Positions 17,001 to 26,207 of a DNA stretch of 64,000 nucleotides are shown one piece after another. Position 1 is the stretch's first letter; each line of letters opens with the position of its first letter. The translations under genes and the position numbers were made by a program. Below the pieces are notes generated by a model that was given only the letters and a program-made list of their open reading frames with translations, was not told the DNA's origin and searched no databases. This DNA is from Oceanobacillus sp. HTM 045 (lineage in GTDB: Bacteria; Pseudomonadota; Alphaproteobacteria; Rhodobacterales; Rhodobacteraceae). The DNA is taken from positions 372,001 to 436,000 of the forward strand of contig WNWL01000005.1 of NCBI GenBank assembly GCA_009733745.1, read 5' to 3'.

Positions 17001-18461
17001 TCAGATCTTCACCGTCACCGTCTTCAGGTGCGAATAGTGATGGATCGCCTCGATCCCCTTCTCGCGGCCGTAGCCGCTGTGCTTGTGGCCACCGAAGGGG
17101 GTCTGGACCGACATGGTGTTCCAGACGTTCACGAAGACCTGCCCGGCCTCGATCCGGTCCGCGACGCGGAGCGCCCGCGAGATGTCACGGCTCCAGACCG
17201 TGCCGATGAGGCCGTAGGGGCTGTCATTCGTGATGCGGATCGCGTCTTCCTCGGTGTCGAACGGGATCGCCACGAGCACCGGGCCGAAGATCTCCTCCTG
17301 CGCGATGCGCATGCTGTTGTCCACGTCGGCATAGACGGTCGGCTTGACGTAGAACCCGCCCTCGCAGCCCTCGACCGAGGCGACTTCGCCTCCTGTCAGC
17401 TTGCGGGCGCCATCCTCCTCCGCGACGCGGAAATAGCCCTGCACCCGCTGGTACTGCGCGGGCGTGATGATCGGGCCGATGTCCTCGCCGGGCACGACGG
17501 TCTCGGTGACTTCCTTCACCGCGTCGAGGAACCGGTCGTAGATCGACCGCTGTACGAGCAGGCGCGTTCCCGCGGAGCAGACCTGCCCGCTGTTGAGCGT
17601 AAAGCCGCGCACGGCTTCCTTCGCGGCGATGTCGAGATCGGCGTCCTCGAAGACGATGTTGGCCGACTTGCCGCCCAGTTCGAGCGTGAGCGGGATGATC
17701 CGCTCCGCCGCGATCCGCCCGATGGCCTGGCCGACCGCGACCGAGCCGGTGAAGGCGACCTTGCGCACGTCCGGGTGGCTGACGATGGCCTCGCCCACGG
17801 TGGGGCCGGTGCCGAGCACCACGTTGATGACACCGTCGGGAAAGCCGACCTGCGTGGCGAGCCGGGCCAGTTCGATGGTCGTGCGGGAGGTGATTTCGGA
17901 CGGCTTCGCCACGATCACGTTACCGGCGACAAGGGCCGGGGCGATGGCCCTCGCGGCCTGGTTCATCGGCAGGTTCCAGGGCGTGATCACGCCGACGACC
18001 CCGAAAGGCTCCCGCCGGGTGAAGACGTGCTGGTCGGGGGCGACGTCGAGCACGTCCCCGGCGGGCAGGTAGACGAGGCTGCCGTAGAACTCGAAATACT
18101 GCGCGCTGCCCTCGATCTCGGCCAGTGCACCGGCCATCGGCTTGCCGCTGTCGGCGCGCTCCAACTCGGCGAGGCGCTGATTGTCGGCGCGGATCGCCTC
18201 GGCCAGCGCGAGCATCAGCCGGCCGCGCTCCGCCGACACGAAGTGCCGCCAGCCGGGCGCGGCCCGCCGGGCCGCTGCGACGGCAGCGTCCACGTCCCCC
18301 GGCGTTCCGGCCGCCACCCGGAGCGCGGGCTGACCGGTCATCGGGCTGACGGTTTCGAGATAGTTGCCTTCGGCGGGGGCCGTGGTAGCGCCATCGATCC
18401 AGTGATCGAGGCGGCCAAGCTCGGCCGCCTTGCCTTCCAGGGTTGCCGTTGCGTCGCTCAT
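17001..18461 (-). CDS. NAD(P)-dependent aldehyde dehydrogenase
   Basis: The 486-residue protein belongs to the aldehyde dehydrogenase superfamily, which oxidises aldehydes to acids. It shows the cofactor-binding segment VIVAKPSEITSRTT, GSVAVGQAIG, the general-base motif LELGGKSANIVFEDADLD and the nucleophile in NSGQVCSAGTRLLV, ending with TPFGGHKHSGYGREKG. It is closest in style to betaine-aldehyde or gamma-aminobutyraldehyde types, but the substrate is not deducible. ATG 18461 has GGGAGGA upstream. It is divergent from citF and shares its regulatory region. Confidence 0.9.
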   Translation of the reverse strand: MSDATATLEGKAAELGRLDHWIDGATTAPAEGNYLETVSPMTGQPALRVAAGTPGDVDAAVAAARRAAPGWRHFVSAERGRLMLALAEAIRADNQRLAELERADSGKPMAGALAEIEGSAQYFEFYGSLVYLPAGDVLDVAPDQHVFTRREPFGVVGVITPWNLPMNQAARAIAPALVAGNVIVAKPSEITSRTTIELARLATQVGFPDGVINVVLGTGPTVGEAIVSHPDVRKVAFTGSVAVGQAIGRIAAERIIPLTLELGGKSANIVFEDADLDIAAKEAVRGFTLNSGQVCSAGTRLLVQRSIYDRFLDAVKEVTETVVPGEDIGPIITPAQYQRVQGYFRVAEEDGARKLTGGEVASVEGCEGGFYVKPTVYADVDNSMRIAQEEIFGPVLVAIPFDTEEDAIRITNDSPYGLIGTVWSRDISRALRVADRIEAGQVFVNVWNTMSVQTPFGGHKHSGYGREKGIEAIHHYSHLKTVTVKI

Positions 18462-18919
18462 GTCTTTCCTCCCTGACCAGGCTGTCCTGCCGTCTTTCCC
18501 GTGTGTGCCCTCGCCGACCGGCCACTCGTGGCTTCCACGGCCGCGCATGGTCCCTTGCCCATGCATCTGGGACGCACTCCACGGTCGTCGAGACATGCTG
18601 CGGCGGGGCGGGCGCTGCAAATAGCGATCCGCTCTATTGGCCAGAGGAATAGCCTATGGTCATTTCGCTATCCCCTGGGCGGACCGCCAGAACTTTTTTC
18701 TATAGTAGCTGGACAGAAAGCATCTTTCCCAATCTGGCACGCCTGATGCTGACTCCGCGGGAAATGCAGCCCCGGTTGCGGTCCGTCGAACGATTGGCGG
18801 GCATAGCCAGGGCGCCGCTGCGGCTGGGGCCCTTGCACAATGGCAGGGCAGGGCGCCACCCGTCGCGGATGCCGCGCCGCGCATTCGTTCGCGGAACCGC
18901 GCCAGCCAGGGGGAGCCTC
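18462..18919. promoter_or_regulatory. 458-bp divergent regulatory region, aldehyde dehydrogenase / citF
   Basis: No gene is evident. The centre (18611-18720) is AT-rich and packed with symmetry. ATAGCGA (18621-18627) and TCGCTAT (from about 18667) form a wide inverted repeat, and CTATT-N9-AATAG (18635 to 18653) fits the LysR T-N11-A pattern. GCGATCCGC (18624-18632) and GCCAGAGGAA (18640-18649) both recur near 28.6-28.8 kb. The LysR gene at 21.9 kb is the obvious candidate binder. Confidence 0.6.
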
Positions 18920-20428
18920 ATGCCTGACCTGCCCGAATACCTCCACGGATATGGCCCTGTGCGCCGTCGGGATCCGGGCGGCAGCACGTCGCCGCGCGGC
19001 AGCCGGGCACTCTCCGGCAAGCTTCTCCCCTCGCTCGATGCGGCGATCTCCGCCTGTGAGCTGAAGGATGGTGCGACGGTCAGCTTCCACCATCATCTCC
19101 GGAACGGCGACGGTGTCCTGAACCTCGTGATGGAGGCGCTGGCCCGGCGCGGGCTGAAGAACCTCCACGTTGCCGCCACGTCGATCTTCCCGGTGCACGC
19201 GCCGCTGGTCGAGCATGTCCGGAACGGCACCGTGGGCCGGATCTCCGCGGCGTTCATCGCCGGGCCGGTTGGCGAGGCGGTGAGCCGGGGAGTGCTAGCC
19301 GACCCTGTGGTGCTGCGAACGCATGGCGGGCGGGCGAGGGCGCTGGACTGCGGCGAGTTGGCGCTGGACGCCGCGTTTGTCGCCGCGCCCGCGGCCGATG
19401 AATGCGGAAACATCTCCGGCAGGGCCGGCCGGGCGGTCTGCGGCACGCTGGGCTACCCGCTGTGCGACGTCGAAGTGGCCCGGCATGTTGTGGCGGTGAC
19501 CGATTCCTTGGCGCCCTTCCCGGTGGCGCAGATCGACATCCCGCAAGGCAAAGTCGATCATGTGGTGAAGGTGGAGTCGATCGGCGACCCCGCCGGGATC
19601 GCCTCGGGAACCACGCGGCCGGCGGAGGACCCGCCCAGCCTCGCCATCGGCGAACGCGCCGCGGCCGTGATCGCGGCAAGCGGGCTGCTGGTGGACGGGT
19701 TCTCCTTCCAGACCGGCGCCGGCGGCATCTCCCTCGTGACCGCCGCCGGTGTCGGCCGCGAAATGGCGGCGCGCGGCGTGACCGGCAGCTTCTGCTCGGG
19801 CGGGATCACCGGGTTTCACGTCAACATGCTCCGCGACGGGCTGTTCCGGGCGCTGATGGATGTGCAGTGCTTCGATCTCGAGGCGGTGCGCTCCTACCAG
19901 ACCGATCCGCGCCACCAGTCGATGTCGGCGGCCACCTATGCCGGCCCGCATATCGGCGGCGCGGTCGTGGACCGGGTGGACGCCGTGGTCCTCGGCGCAT
20001 GCGAGGTGGATCTCGGGTTCAACGTCAATGTCACGACCAAGGCGGGCGGCATCGTGATCGGCGGCTCGGGCGGCCATGCGGACACGGCCGCGGGCGCACG
20101 GCTGACGCTGGTGACCACCCGGCTGACTGCCGCGGGTTATCCGAAGATCGTCGAGAGCGTCGGCACGCTGACCACGCCCGGCGATACGGTCGACGTGGTC
20201 GTCACCGATGGCGGCATCGCGGTGAACCCGCTTCGGGTGGAGCTTGCCGAAAGGCTGCGCAGCGCGAGCCTGCCCGTGCTATCCATCGAGGCGCTCGCCG
20301 CGAAGGCGGCCGCCGCGTCCAGCCGTGCCGCACCGCCGCGTGCGGTGGGCAGGGTGGTCGCGGTATCGGAGTACCGGGACGGCACCGTCACCGACGTGGT
20401 GCGCGAGATGGACAGGGAACCGAGATGA
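18920..20428 (+). CDS. citF: Citrate lyase alpha-subunit family CoA-transferase
   Basis: CitF proteins exchange the acetyl thioester for citrate or citramalate. The 502-residue protein has FHHHLRNGD, FCSGGITGFHVNML, EVDLGFNVNVTTKAGG, GGSGGHADTAAGARLT, TTPGDTVDVVVTDGGIAVNP and the start LPEYLHGYGPVR, typical of the family. ATG 20 bp after an AGGGGGA site at 18909-18914 gives the start at 18920. No citE, citD or maturation gene is in the window, so an ordinary citrate lyase complex is not encoded here. It overlaps the fumarase-like gene by ATGA, so the two are translationally coupled. Confidence 0.85.
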   Translation: MPDLPEYLHGYGPVRRRDPGGSTSPRGSRALSGKLLPSLDAAISACELKDGATVSFHHHLRNGDGVLNLVMEALARRGLKNLHVAATSIFPVHAPLVEHVRNGTVGRISAAFIAGPVGEAVSRGVLADPVVLRTHGGRARALDCGELALDAAFVAAPAADECGNISGRAGRAVCGTLGYPLCDVEVARHVVAVTDSLAPFPVAQIDIPQGKVDHVVKVESIGDPAGIASGTTRPAEDPPSLAIGERAAAVIAASGLLVDGFSFQTGAGGISLVTAAGVGREMAARGVTGSFCSGGITGFHVNMLRDGLFRALMDVQCFDLEAVRSYQTDPRHQSMSAATYAGPHIGGAVVDRVDAVVLGACEVDLGFNVNVTTKAGGIVIGGSGGHADTAAGARLTLVTTRLTAAGYPKIVESVGTLTTPGDTVDVVVTDGGIAVNPLRVELAERLRSASLPVLSIEALAAKAAAASSRAAPPRAVGRVVAVSEYRDGTVTDVVREMDREPR

Positions 20429-21930
20429 CGACGATCCGAGAGAGTGACCTGATCGATTCGATCGCCGACGCGCTGCAATACGTCTCCTACTACCATCCGC
20501 CCGATTTCATCCGGGCGATGGCGTCCGCATGGGAGCGCGAGGAGAGCCCCGGCGCGAAGGACGCGATGGCACAGATCCTCGTCAACTCCCGCATGGCAGC
20601 GGTCGGGCACCGGCCCATCTGCCAGGACACCGGCACAGCCAATGTCTTCATGCAGATCGGCGCGGGCGCGCGGCTCGAAATCTCCCGCCCGCTTCAGGAG
20701 GTGGTGGACGACGCGGTCCGGCGTGCCTACCGGTTCGACGCCAACCCGCTCCGCGCCTCGGTCGTGATCGACCCCCTCGGGGTACGTAAGAACAGCGGTG
20801 ACAACACGCCGGCGATGCTGCATGTCGAGATGGTCGGCGGCGACAAGGTCTCCGTCCACGTCTCGGCCAAGGGCGGCGGGTCGGAGAACAAGGCCAAGTT
20901 CGCGGTGCTCAATCCCTCCGCTTCGGTGTCGGACTGGGTGGTGCAGACGGTCGAGACGCTTGGCGCCGGCTGGTGCCCGCCGGGGATCCTCGGGATCGGC
21001 GTCGGCGGCAGTTCGGACCGGGCGATGCTTCTCGCCAAGCAGTCGCTGAACGACCCGATCGACATGGCGGAACTGCGCCGCCGCGGACCGGGTGACCGGA
21101 CGGAGGAACTGCGTCTCGAGATTTACGAGCGGGTCAACGCGCTGGGCATCGGGGCGCAGGGCCTCGGGGGCGTCACGACCGTGCTGGACGTCAAGATCCG
21201 CAGCTTCCCGACCCACGCCGCCTCGCTGCCGGTCGGGCTGATCCCGAACTGTGCGGCGACGCGGCACGTCCACTTCACGCTCGACGGTTCCGGGCCCGCG
21301 GCGCTCACGCCGCCCGACCTCGGAGACTGGCCGGAAATCCTCCTCGAGAAGGCGGGCGCGAACTCGCGGCGCGTCGATCTCGACACGCTCGACGATGCAA
21401 CGGTCGCCTCCTTCACGCCGGGGGAGACGCTGCTCCTGAACGGCACGCTCTTCACGGGGCGGGATGCGGCGCACAAGCGGATGGTCGAGATACTGGACAA
21501 TGGCGGCGAGTTGCCGGTCGATCTCCGGGGGCGCGCGATCTACTACGTCGGCCCGGTCGACGCGGTGGGCGACGAGGTTATCGGACCCGCGGGCCCCACC
21601 ACCTCTACACGGATGGACCGCTTCACGGACCGTATCCTCGGTGCGACCGGGCTTCGGCTGATGATCGGCAAGGCCGAGCGCGGGCCCGAGGCGATCGAGG
21701 CGATCGTGCGCCACAAGGCCGCCTACCTGATCGCCGTCGGCGGGGCGGCCTACCTGGTGTCGAAAGCGATCCGAGAGGCGGAGGCTGTCGCTTTCGAGGA
21801 TCTCGGCATGGAAGCGATCTACCGCCTGCGCGTCGAGGACATGCCGGTGACCGTGGCCGTGGACAGCTCCGGGAACTCGATCCACAAGTCCGGCCCGGCC
21901 CGCTGGCGGCGCGTGCCGCAACCGGCCTGA
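20425..21930 (+). CDS. Class I (Fe-S) fumarase-type hydratase, fused alpha and beta
   Basis: Class I hydratases add water to fumarate, mesaconate or tartrate-type substrates with a [4Fe-4S] cluster. The 501-residue protein joins the alpha part (residues 1 to about 290) with the beta part. Three candidate cluster cysteines are in RPICQDTGTA, GAGWCPPGILGIGVGG and IPNCAATRHVHF. The beta part has YYVGPVDAVG and GPAGPTTSTRMD, where fumarases more often have a small residue before RMD. Coupling to citF suggests a C4/C5 dicarboxylate such as mesaconate to citramalate rather than a TCA-cycle role; this is inference. Confidence 0.82.
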   Translation: MTTIRESDLIDSIADALQYVSYYHPPDFIRAMASAWEREESPGAKDAMAQILVNSRMAAVGHRPICQDTGTANVFMQIGAGARLEISRPLQEVVDDAVRRAYRFDANPLRASVVIDPLGVRKNSGDNTPAMLHVEMVGGDKVSVHVSAKGGGSENKAKFAVLNPSASVSDWVVQTVETLGAGWCPPGILGIGVGGSSDRAMLLAKQSLNDPIDMAELRRRGPGDRTEELRLEIYERVNALGIGAQGLGGVTTVLDVKIRSFPTHAASLPVGLIPNCAATRHVHFTLDGSGPAALTPPDLGDWPEILLEKAGANSRRVDLDTLDDATVASFTPGETLLLNGTLFTGRDAAHKRMVEILDNGGELPVDLRGRAIYYVGPVDAVGDEVIGPAGPTTSTRMDRFTDRILGATGLRLMIGKAERGPEAIEAIVRHKAAYLIAVGGAAYLVSKAIREAEAVAFEDLGMEAIYRLRVEDMPVTVAVDSSGNSIHKSGPARWRRVPQPA

Positions 21931-21940
21931 GGCCGGCGGT

Positions 21941-22891
21941 TCAGGAACTCGCGGCCTCGGGACTTTCTTCCGCCTGCCAGATTCCGCGGCCGATGAGGTC
22001 CTGGATCACTTCGAGGGCGATCCGTTCGACCTCGCGGGACGCGCGGGTGAAGGGCTTCGCGGGATTGCGCACCAGGTAGACCGGGCGCGCCATCGAGGGC
22101 TCGACGATCGGCGCCATCACCAGTTCGCCCCGGTCGACGAAGTCCATCGCCGCGGCAGGGGCAAGGATCGTGTGGCCGCTGCCGCGTGCGACCATGATCT
22201 TGATCTGCGGCAGCGCGTCCATCTCGGTGGAGATGACGAGCGACACCCCGTTCGAGCGGGTGAAACGGTCGATCATCTTGCGCAGGCCGTGATGCGGCGA
22301 AGGGAGCACCAGCTCCACCTTCTTCAAATCGCCCAGCCGCACCGGACTGCCGAGCGGCGAGTCGAAGGGCCAGGCGTCCGGGGCTGAGAAGAAGCACAGC
22401 GCCTCGGTCATCAGGTAGCGCCGGTCCAGGTGACGTGCCGAACTGGCGTCGTAAAGGATGCCGAGGTCGATGGTCTCGTCCTCCAGCCAGCTCTGGATGA
22501 AGCCGCTCATCGCCTCGATGGCGCGGAGCCTGACCTTCGGGAGTTCGAGCCGGACCGTCTCCGCCAGCGGTACCGAAAGCACCATCGAGACCGAGCTCGG
22601 TAGCCCGAAAGAGACATCGCCCTGTGGCTCGTCGCCCGACTGGCGGACCGCTTCCACGGCCACGTCGAGCGACTGGGTGATCTCGCGCGCGTGCTTCAGC
22701 AGGAGCTTGCCGGATTCGGTCAGCAGCACGCCGCGTGGCGAGCGGTCCAGCAGGCGAACGCCGAGGTCTCGTTCAAGCGACAGCACATGCTGGGAGAGCG
22801 ACGGCTGCGCGACGTTGACCCGCTGGGCAGCCGCCGAGAGCGAACCCTCCTCGGCGATCGCGATGAAATACCTGAGCTGTCTGATGTCCAT
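21941..22891 (-). CDS. LysR-family transcriptional regulator
   Basis: The 316-residue protein has an N-terminal winged helix-turn-helix (RQLRYFIAIAEEGSLSAAA, NVAQPSLSQHVLSLERDLG) and a two-lobe effector domain. ATG 22891 begins the conserved MDIRQLRYF; an upstream in-frame ATG at 22972 would add 27 residues. It converges on the fumarase-like gene with a 10-bp gap and lies between the two operons that share promoter motifs, so it probably controls both. Confidence 0.88.
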   Translation of the reverse strand: MDIRQLRYFIAIAEEGSLSAAAQRVNVAQPSLSQHVLSLERDLGVRLLDRSPRGVLLTESGKLLLKHAREITQSLDVAVEAVRQSGDEPQGDVSFGLPSSVSMVLSVPLAETVRLELPKVRLRAIEAMSGFIQSWLEDETIDLGILYDASSARHLDRRYLMTEALCFFSAPDAWPFDSPLGSPVRLGDLKKVELVLPSPHHGLRKMIDRFTRSNGVSLVISTEMDALPQIKIMVARGSGHTILAPAAAMDFVDRGELVMAPIVEPSMARPVYLVRNPAKPFTRASREVERIALEVIQDLIGRGIWQAEESPEAASS

Positions 22892-22990
22892 GCGCGCCGC
22901 CCCCGGGGACGCGCAGGGTAGAACCCCGGTGCGCCGTACGGAAGCCGGAAATTCGATCACCCTGCCGGTCATCGGAGGCGGCTTGCCGGA

Positions 22991-23740
22991 TCAGACGGTT
23001 CGGCCGCCGTCGACCTCGAGGATCACGCCGGTGATGAACTCCGCCTCGTCGGAGGAAAGGTAGAGGGCCGCATTCGCGATGTCCTCCGGCTCGCTGAGCC
23101 GCCCGAGCGGAATGGTGGAGACGAACTTTGCCCGGTTCTCCGGTGTGTCGGGCATGCCCATGAAGGTTTCGAGCAGCGCCGTCGCACCCATGACCGGCGC
23201 GATGCCACAGACCCGCACCCGGTCGGGCGCGAGATCGACCGCGAGCGACTTGGTCATCAGGTTCACGGCACCCTTCGAGGAGTTGTACCAGGTCAGGCCC
23301 GGACGCGGCCGGATGCCGGCGGTCGAGCCGACATTGATCATCACGCCCCCGCCGATCTGGCGCCAGTGAGGCAGCGCTGCATGGGTCATGTGGAAGATCG
23401 AGTCGACGTTGATCGCGTAGACCTTGCGGAAGGTCTCGTAATCGACGTCGAGGATGGGCTGGTTCTTGTGGCTCCAGCCCGCGTTGTTGATCACGATGTC
23501 GGCGCGGCCGAAGGCTTCGACCGTCGCGTCGACGGCCGCCTGCACCTGCGCGCCATCGGCAACGTCACATCCGACCGCGATGGCCGCGTCGCCGATCTCG
23601 GCGGCCACGGCCTTCGCGCCCTCTTCATTCAGGTCGACGATCGCCACCTTCGCGCCTTCGCGGGCGAAGCGCCGGGCGATCTCGCGACCGAAGCCAGAGG
23701 CGGCGCCGGTGACGAGTGCGGTCTTGTCCTTGAGTCTCAT
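22991..23740 (-). CDS. Short-chain dehydrogenase/reductase (SDR)
   Basis: The 249-residue classical SDR has the cofactor motif TGAASGFG, an acidic residue after strand 2 (IVDLNEE) favouring NAD, NNAG, and the catalytic Tyr-Lys in WYNSSKGA, with Ser in NVGSTAG. It ends LEVDGGRTV. ATG 23740 has AAGGAAGGA upstream. It follows livF by 60 bp and is probably the last gene of the importer operon, so it should act on the imported compound or its product. With the HisD-like protein and the second SDR it could form an HpsNOP-like set. Confidence 0.85.
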   Translation of the reverse strand: MRLKDKTALVTGAASGFGREIARRFAREGAKVAIVDLNEEGAKAVAAEIGDAAIAVGCDVADGAQVQAAVDATVEAFGRADIVINNAGWSHKNQPILDVDYETFRKVYAINVDSIFHMTHAALPHWRQIGGGVMINVGSTAGIRPRPGLTWYNSSKGAVNLMTKSLAVDLAPDRVRVCGIAPVMGATALLETFMGMPDTPENRAKFVSTIPLGRLSEPEDIANAALYLSSDEAEFITGVILEVDGGRTV

Positions 23741-23800
23741 GTTGTTTCCTTCCTTTCGTATCGCAGTGGCCACCGGGGCGACCGCCTTTCATGCTGTCGC

Positions 23801-24478
23801 TCACGCGGCGTCCTTGCCCCCGAGTTCGCCCTCGCGGATCTCGCCGCGCTCGACGACGAGAGCGCGATCGGCGAACTTCTTAAGGAGGTCGGGGTTGGAT
23901 TCCGTGATGATGAGCGTCACCTCGCGGTCGCGGTCACGCAGCACCCTCAGCGCCTCGGCGTAGCGGTGTGCGAGTGCCGGAGCGAGGCCCTGGAACGGCT
24001 CGTCGAGCATGATCAGCCGCGATCCGATCATGAGCGCGCGGCCAAGCGCGACCATCTTTCCCTGCCCGCCGGAGACCGTGCCCGCGGGGCGGTTCGCCAT
24101 GGTCTTCAACTCGGGCAGGATGTCGTAGATCCGGTCGAGAGACTGCTTGATCTCGGCTGCGCTGAAACCGGCGACCTGCCCGGGCATCAGGATGTTCTCC
24201 TCGACCGTGAAGGCCGAGAACAGGCGCCGGTCCTCCGGTGCGTAGCCGATCCCGAGGCCGGGGCGCTTCGACGGCGCGACGTCGCCGAGCTCGCGCCCGT
24301 CGAACAGGATCTCCCCAGTCATGCGGGTAAAGCCCATCACGGAGCGCAGGGTCGTGGTCTTGCCGGCGCCGTTCGCGCCGATCAGCGCGATGGTCTCGGA
24401 CTGGCGGACGGTGAAGTCGATGTTGCGCAGGATGCGGATGCCGCCCAGCGTCACGGTCACGTCGCGGAATTCGAGCAT
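23801..24478 (-). CDS. Branched-chain-type ABC transporter ATP-binding protein (LivF-like)
   Basis: The 225-residue ATPase has Walker A GANGAGKTT, Q-loop IGYAPEDRRLFSAF, the LivF-type signature VSGGQGKMVALGRAL (GGQGK instead of GGQQQ) and Walker B LIMLDEPFQGLAP. It pairs with the LivG-like gene, from which it is one base apart. The set is of the HAAT class, which imports amino acids, urea, amides and many organic acids, so the family name does not fix the substrate. Confidence 0.92.
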   Translation of the reverse strand: MLEFRDVTVTLGGIRILRNIDFTVRQSETIALIGANGAGKTTTLRSVMGFTRMTGEILFDGRELGDVAPSKRPGLGIGYAPEDRRLFSAFTVEENILMPGQVAGFSAAEIKQSLDRIYDILPELKTMANRPAGTVSGGQGKMVALGRALMIGSRLIMLDEPFQGLAPALAHRYAEALRVLRDRDREVTLIITESNPDLLKKFADRALVVERGEIREGELGGKDAA

Positions 24479-24479
24479 C

Positions 24480-25232
24480 TCAGACCTCCTCGCCGATCAC
24501 GTCGCGGATCACGTCAGGGTGGTTCAGAACGTCGTCCGGCGGGCCGCGGAACAGCACCTCGCCGCGGTTCCACACCGCCACCTCGTCGGCGAAGCGGTCG
24601 ACGATGCCCATGTCGTGCTCGACGAAGACCGAGGTGACCTTCGCTTCCGTCAGCGCCTCTGCGATGATGTCGAGCACCTCGAACTTCTCGGACGAGGCGA
24701 CGCCGGAGGTCGGCTCGTCCATGAACAGGAGCTTGGGCTTAAGCGCCAGCGCGATTGCGATGTCCACAAGCTTGCGCTGGCCTTCCGGCAACTCGGAGAC
24801 GGGGCGGTCGGCGATGTGGCTGCACTTCACCATGTCGAGCAGGTGCAGCATCGCCTTGCGCTCGGGGATCTGGTGCAGTGGCCGGAAGGGCGACCAGCGC
24901 CGGCTCTGGGCGGCGCCCGCGATCAGCAGGTTTTCGAGCACCGAATGCTCGGTGAAGAGTTGCGGGATCTGGAAGGCGCGCGCGACACCCCGGCGGACAA
25001 GGTGGCGCGGCTGGAGCCTGGTCACGTCCTTGCCGTCGAAGAACACCTTGCCCTTGTGCGGCTTGAGATAGCCCGTGCAGATGTTCAGGAAGGTCGTCTT
25101 GCCGGCGCCGTTCGGGCCGATGATCGCGAGGTTGTGGCCCTCGTGGATCTGGATGTTGATGTCCTGCGCGGCGACGACGCCGCCGAAGCGGATCTCGAGG
25201 CCCTTGGCTTCCAGGAGCACACGTTCGGTCAT
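24480..25232 (-). CDS. Branched-chain-type ABC transporter ATP-binding protein (LivG-like)
   Basis: The 250-residue protein has Walker A GPNGAGKTT, FQIPQLFTEHSVLENL, the signature region LPEGQRKLVDIAIAL and Walker B LLFMDEPTSGV, then VEHDMGIVDRFAD. The signature LPEGQRK replaces the more usual LSYGQQR of LivG, a variant seen in some HAAT ATPases. It overlaps the LivM-like gene by four bases and precedes livF. Confidence 0.9.
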   Translation of the reverse strand: MTERVLLEAKGLEIRFGGVVAAQDINIQIHEGHNLAIIGPNGAGKTTFLNICTGYLKPHKGKVFFDGKDVTRLQPRHLVRRGVARAFQIPQLFTEHSVLENLLIAGAAQSRRWSPFRPLHQIPERKAMLHLLDMVKCSHIADRPVSELPEGQRKLVDIAIALALKPKLLFMDEPTSGVASSEKFEVLDIIAEALTEAKVTSVFVEHDMGIVDRFADEVAVWNRGEVLFRGPPDDVLNHPDVIRDVIGEEV

Positions 25233-26197
25233 TGTCCGGCCTCCTCGGATGCGGGCGATGCCTTGCGGCCTGTCAGCCGGGCGAAGAGCCCGGTGATGCC
25301 GCTCGGCGCGAAGAGGATGACGAAGAGGAGGACGATACCGAGGATCATCTGCCAGACGTCACCGGCGAAGGCGGAAGCGTAGGTCCTGACCGCCTCGTAG
25401 AGCAGCGATCCGACGAAGGCGCCGCCGACCGAGCCGGAGCCGCCGAGGATCGCGATGAAGACGAACTCGCCCGACCGGATCCACCACGCGTATTCCGGCG
25501 TGACCACGCCCTGCGCGACCGCCGCCAGAGCGCCGCCAAGGCCGCAGAGCCCGGCGGAGACGATGTAGCCCACGAGGAGCGTGTTCCGCGCCGACACACC
25601 GAGATACTCCAGCCGCACCTCGTTGGTCTTGATCGTGCGCATCATGTTGCCGATCGGCGAGTTGAGGAAGCGGTGGGTCAACCACGCCGCGCCGAGAGCG
25701 AGCACCAGCACGAGGTAGAACAGCACCATCTCGAAGCCCTCGCGCTCCATCTCGATCCCGAGGAACAGCGGCCGCGCGACGCTGAGGCCATCCGAGCCAC
25801 CCGTGACGTGGTAGAACTTCTCGAGCAGCGAGAAGAAGATCATCGAGACAGCAAGGTTGAGCATGCCGAAGAAAATGTGCCGGTAGCGAACCACGAAGAG
25901 GCCGACCACCACGGAGATCGCGAGCGATGCCACGACGCCGATGGCCAGCATCGAGAACAGCTCGCCGCCGCCGAAGCCCTTGCCGACGAACGCCGCCGCA
26001 TAGGCCGAGACGCCGAAGAACAGAGCGTGCCCGAAGGAGACCTGGCCGGCCTGGAGCAGGACGATCACGCCCAGGACCGCGAGACCTTTCGAGAGTGCCA
26101 GCGTGAGCAGCACCTGCGTCGTCGGTGCCAGCAGCGGCAGGACGGCGACCGCGAGGACGATCAGGGACGGCACGACCGTGCGGAGATTGAACTGCAT
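25229..26197 (-). CDS. Branched-chain-type ABC transporter permease (LivM-like)
   Basis: The 322-residue inner-membrane protein has eight or more hydrophobic segments and the LivM hallmark around GDVWQMILGIVLLFVILFAP-type C-terminus plus AIKTNE-like MRTIKTNEVRLEYLGVS, which contacts the ATPase. It lies 10 bp after livH and overlaps livG by ATGA. Confidence 0.9.
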   Translation of the reverse strand: MQFNLRTVVPSLIVLAVAVLPLLAPTTQVLLTLALSKGLAVLGVIVLLQAGQVSFGHALFFGVSAYAAAFVGKGFGGGELFSMLAIGVVASLAISVVVGLFVVRYRHIFFGMLNLAVSMIFFSLLEKFYHVTGGSDGLSVARPLFLGIEMEREGFEMVLFYLVLVLALGAAWLTHRFLNSPIGNMMRTIKTNEVRLEYLGVSARNTLLVGYIVSAGLCGLGGALAAVAQGVVTPEYAWWIRSGEFVFIAILGGSGSVGGAFVGSLLYEAVRTYASAFAGDVWQMILGIVLLFVILFAPSGITGLFARLTGRKASPASEEAGQ

Positions 26198-26207
26198 CGG
26201 GGTGCCC

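Noticed and set aside
18656-18919. In-frame 88-codon extension of citF
   Set aside because: It lies in the AT-rich regulatory region, has no family similarity, and citF has a good start and ribosome site at 18920.
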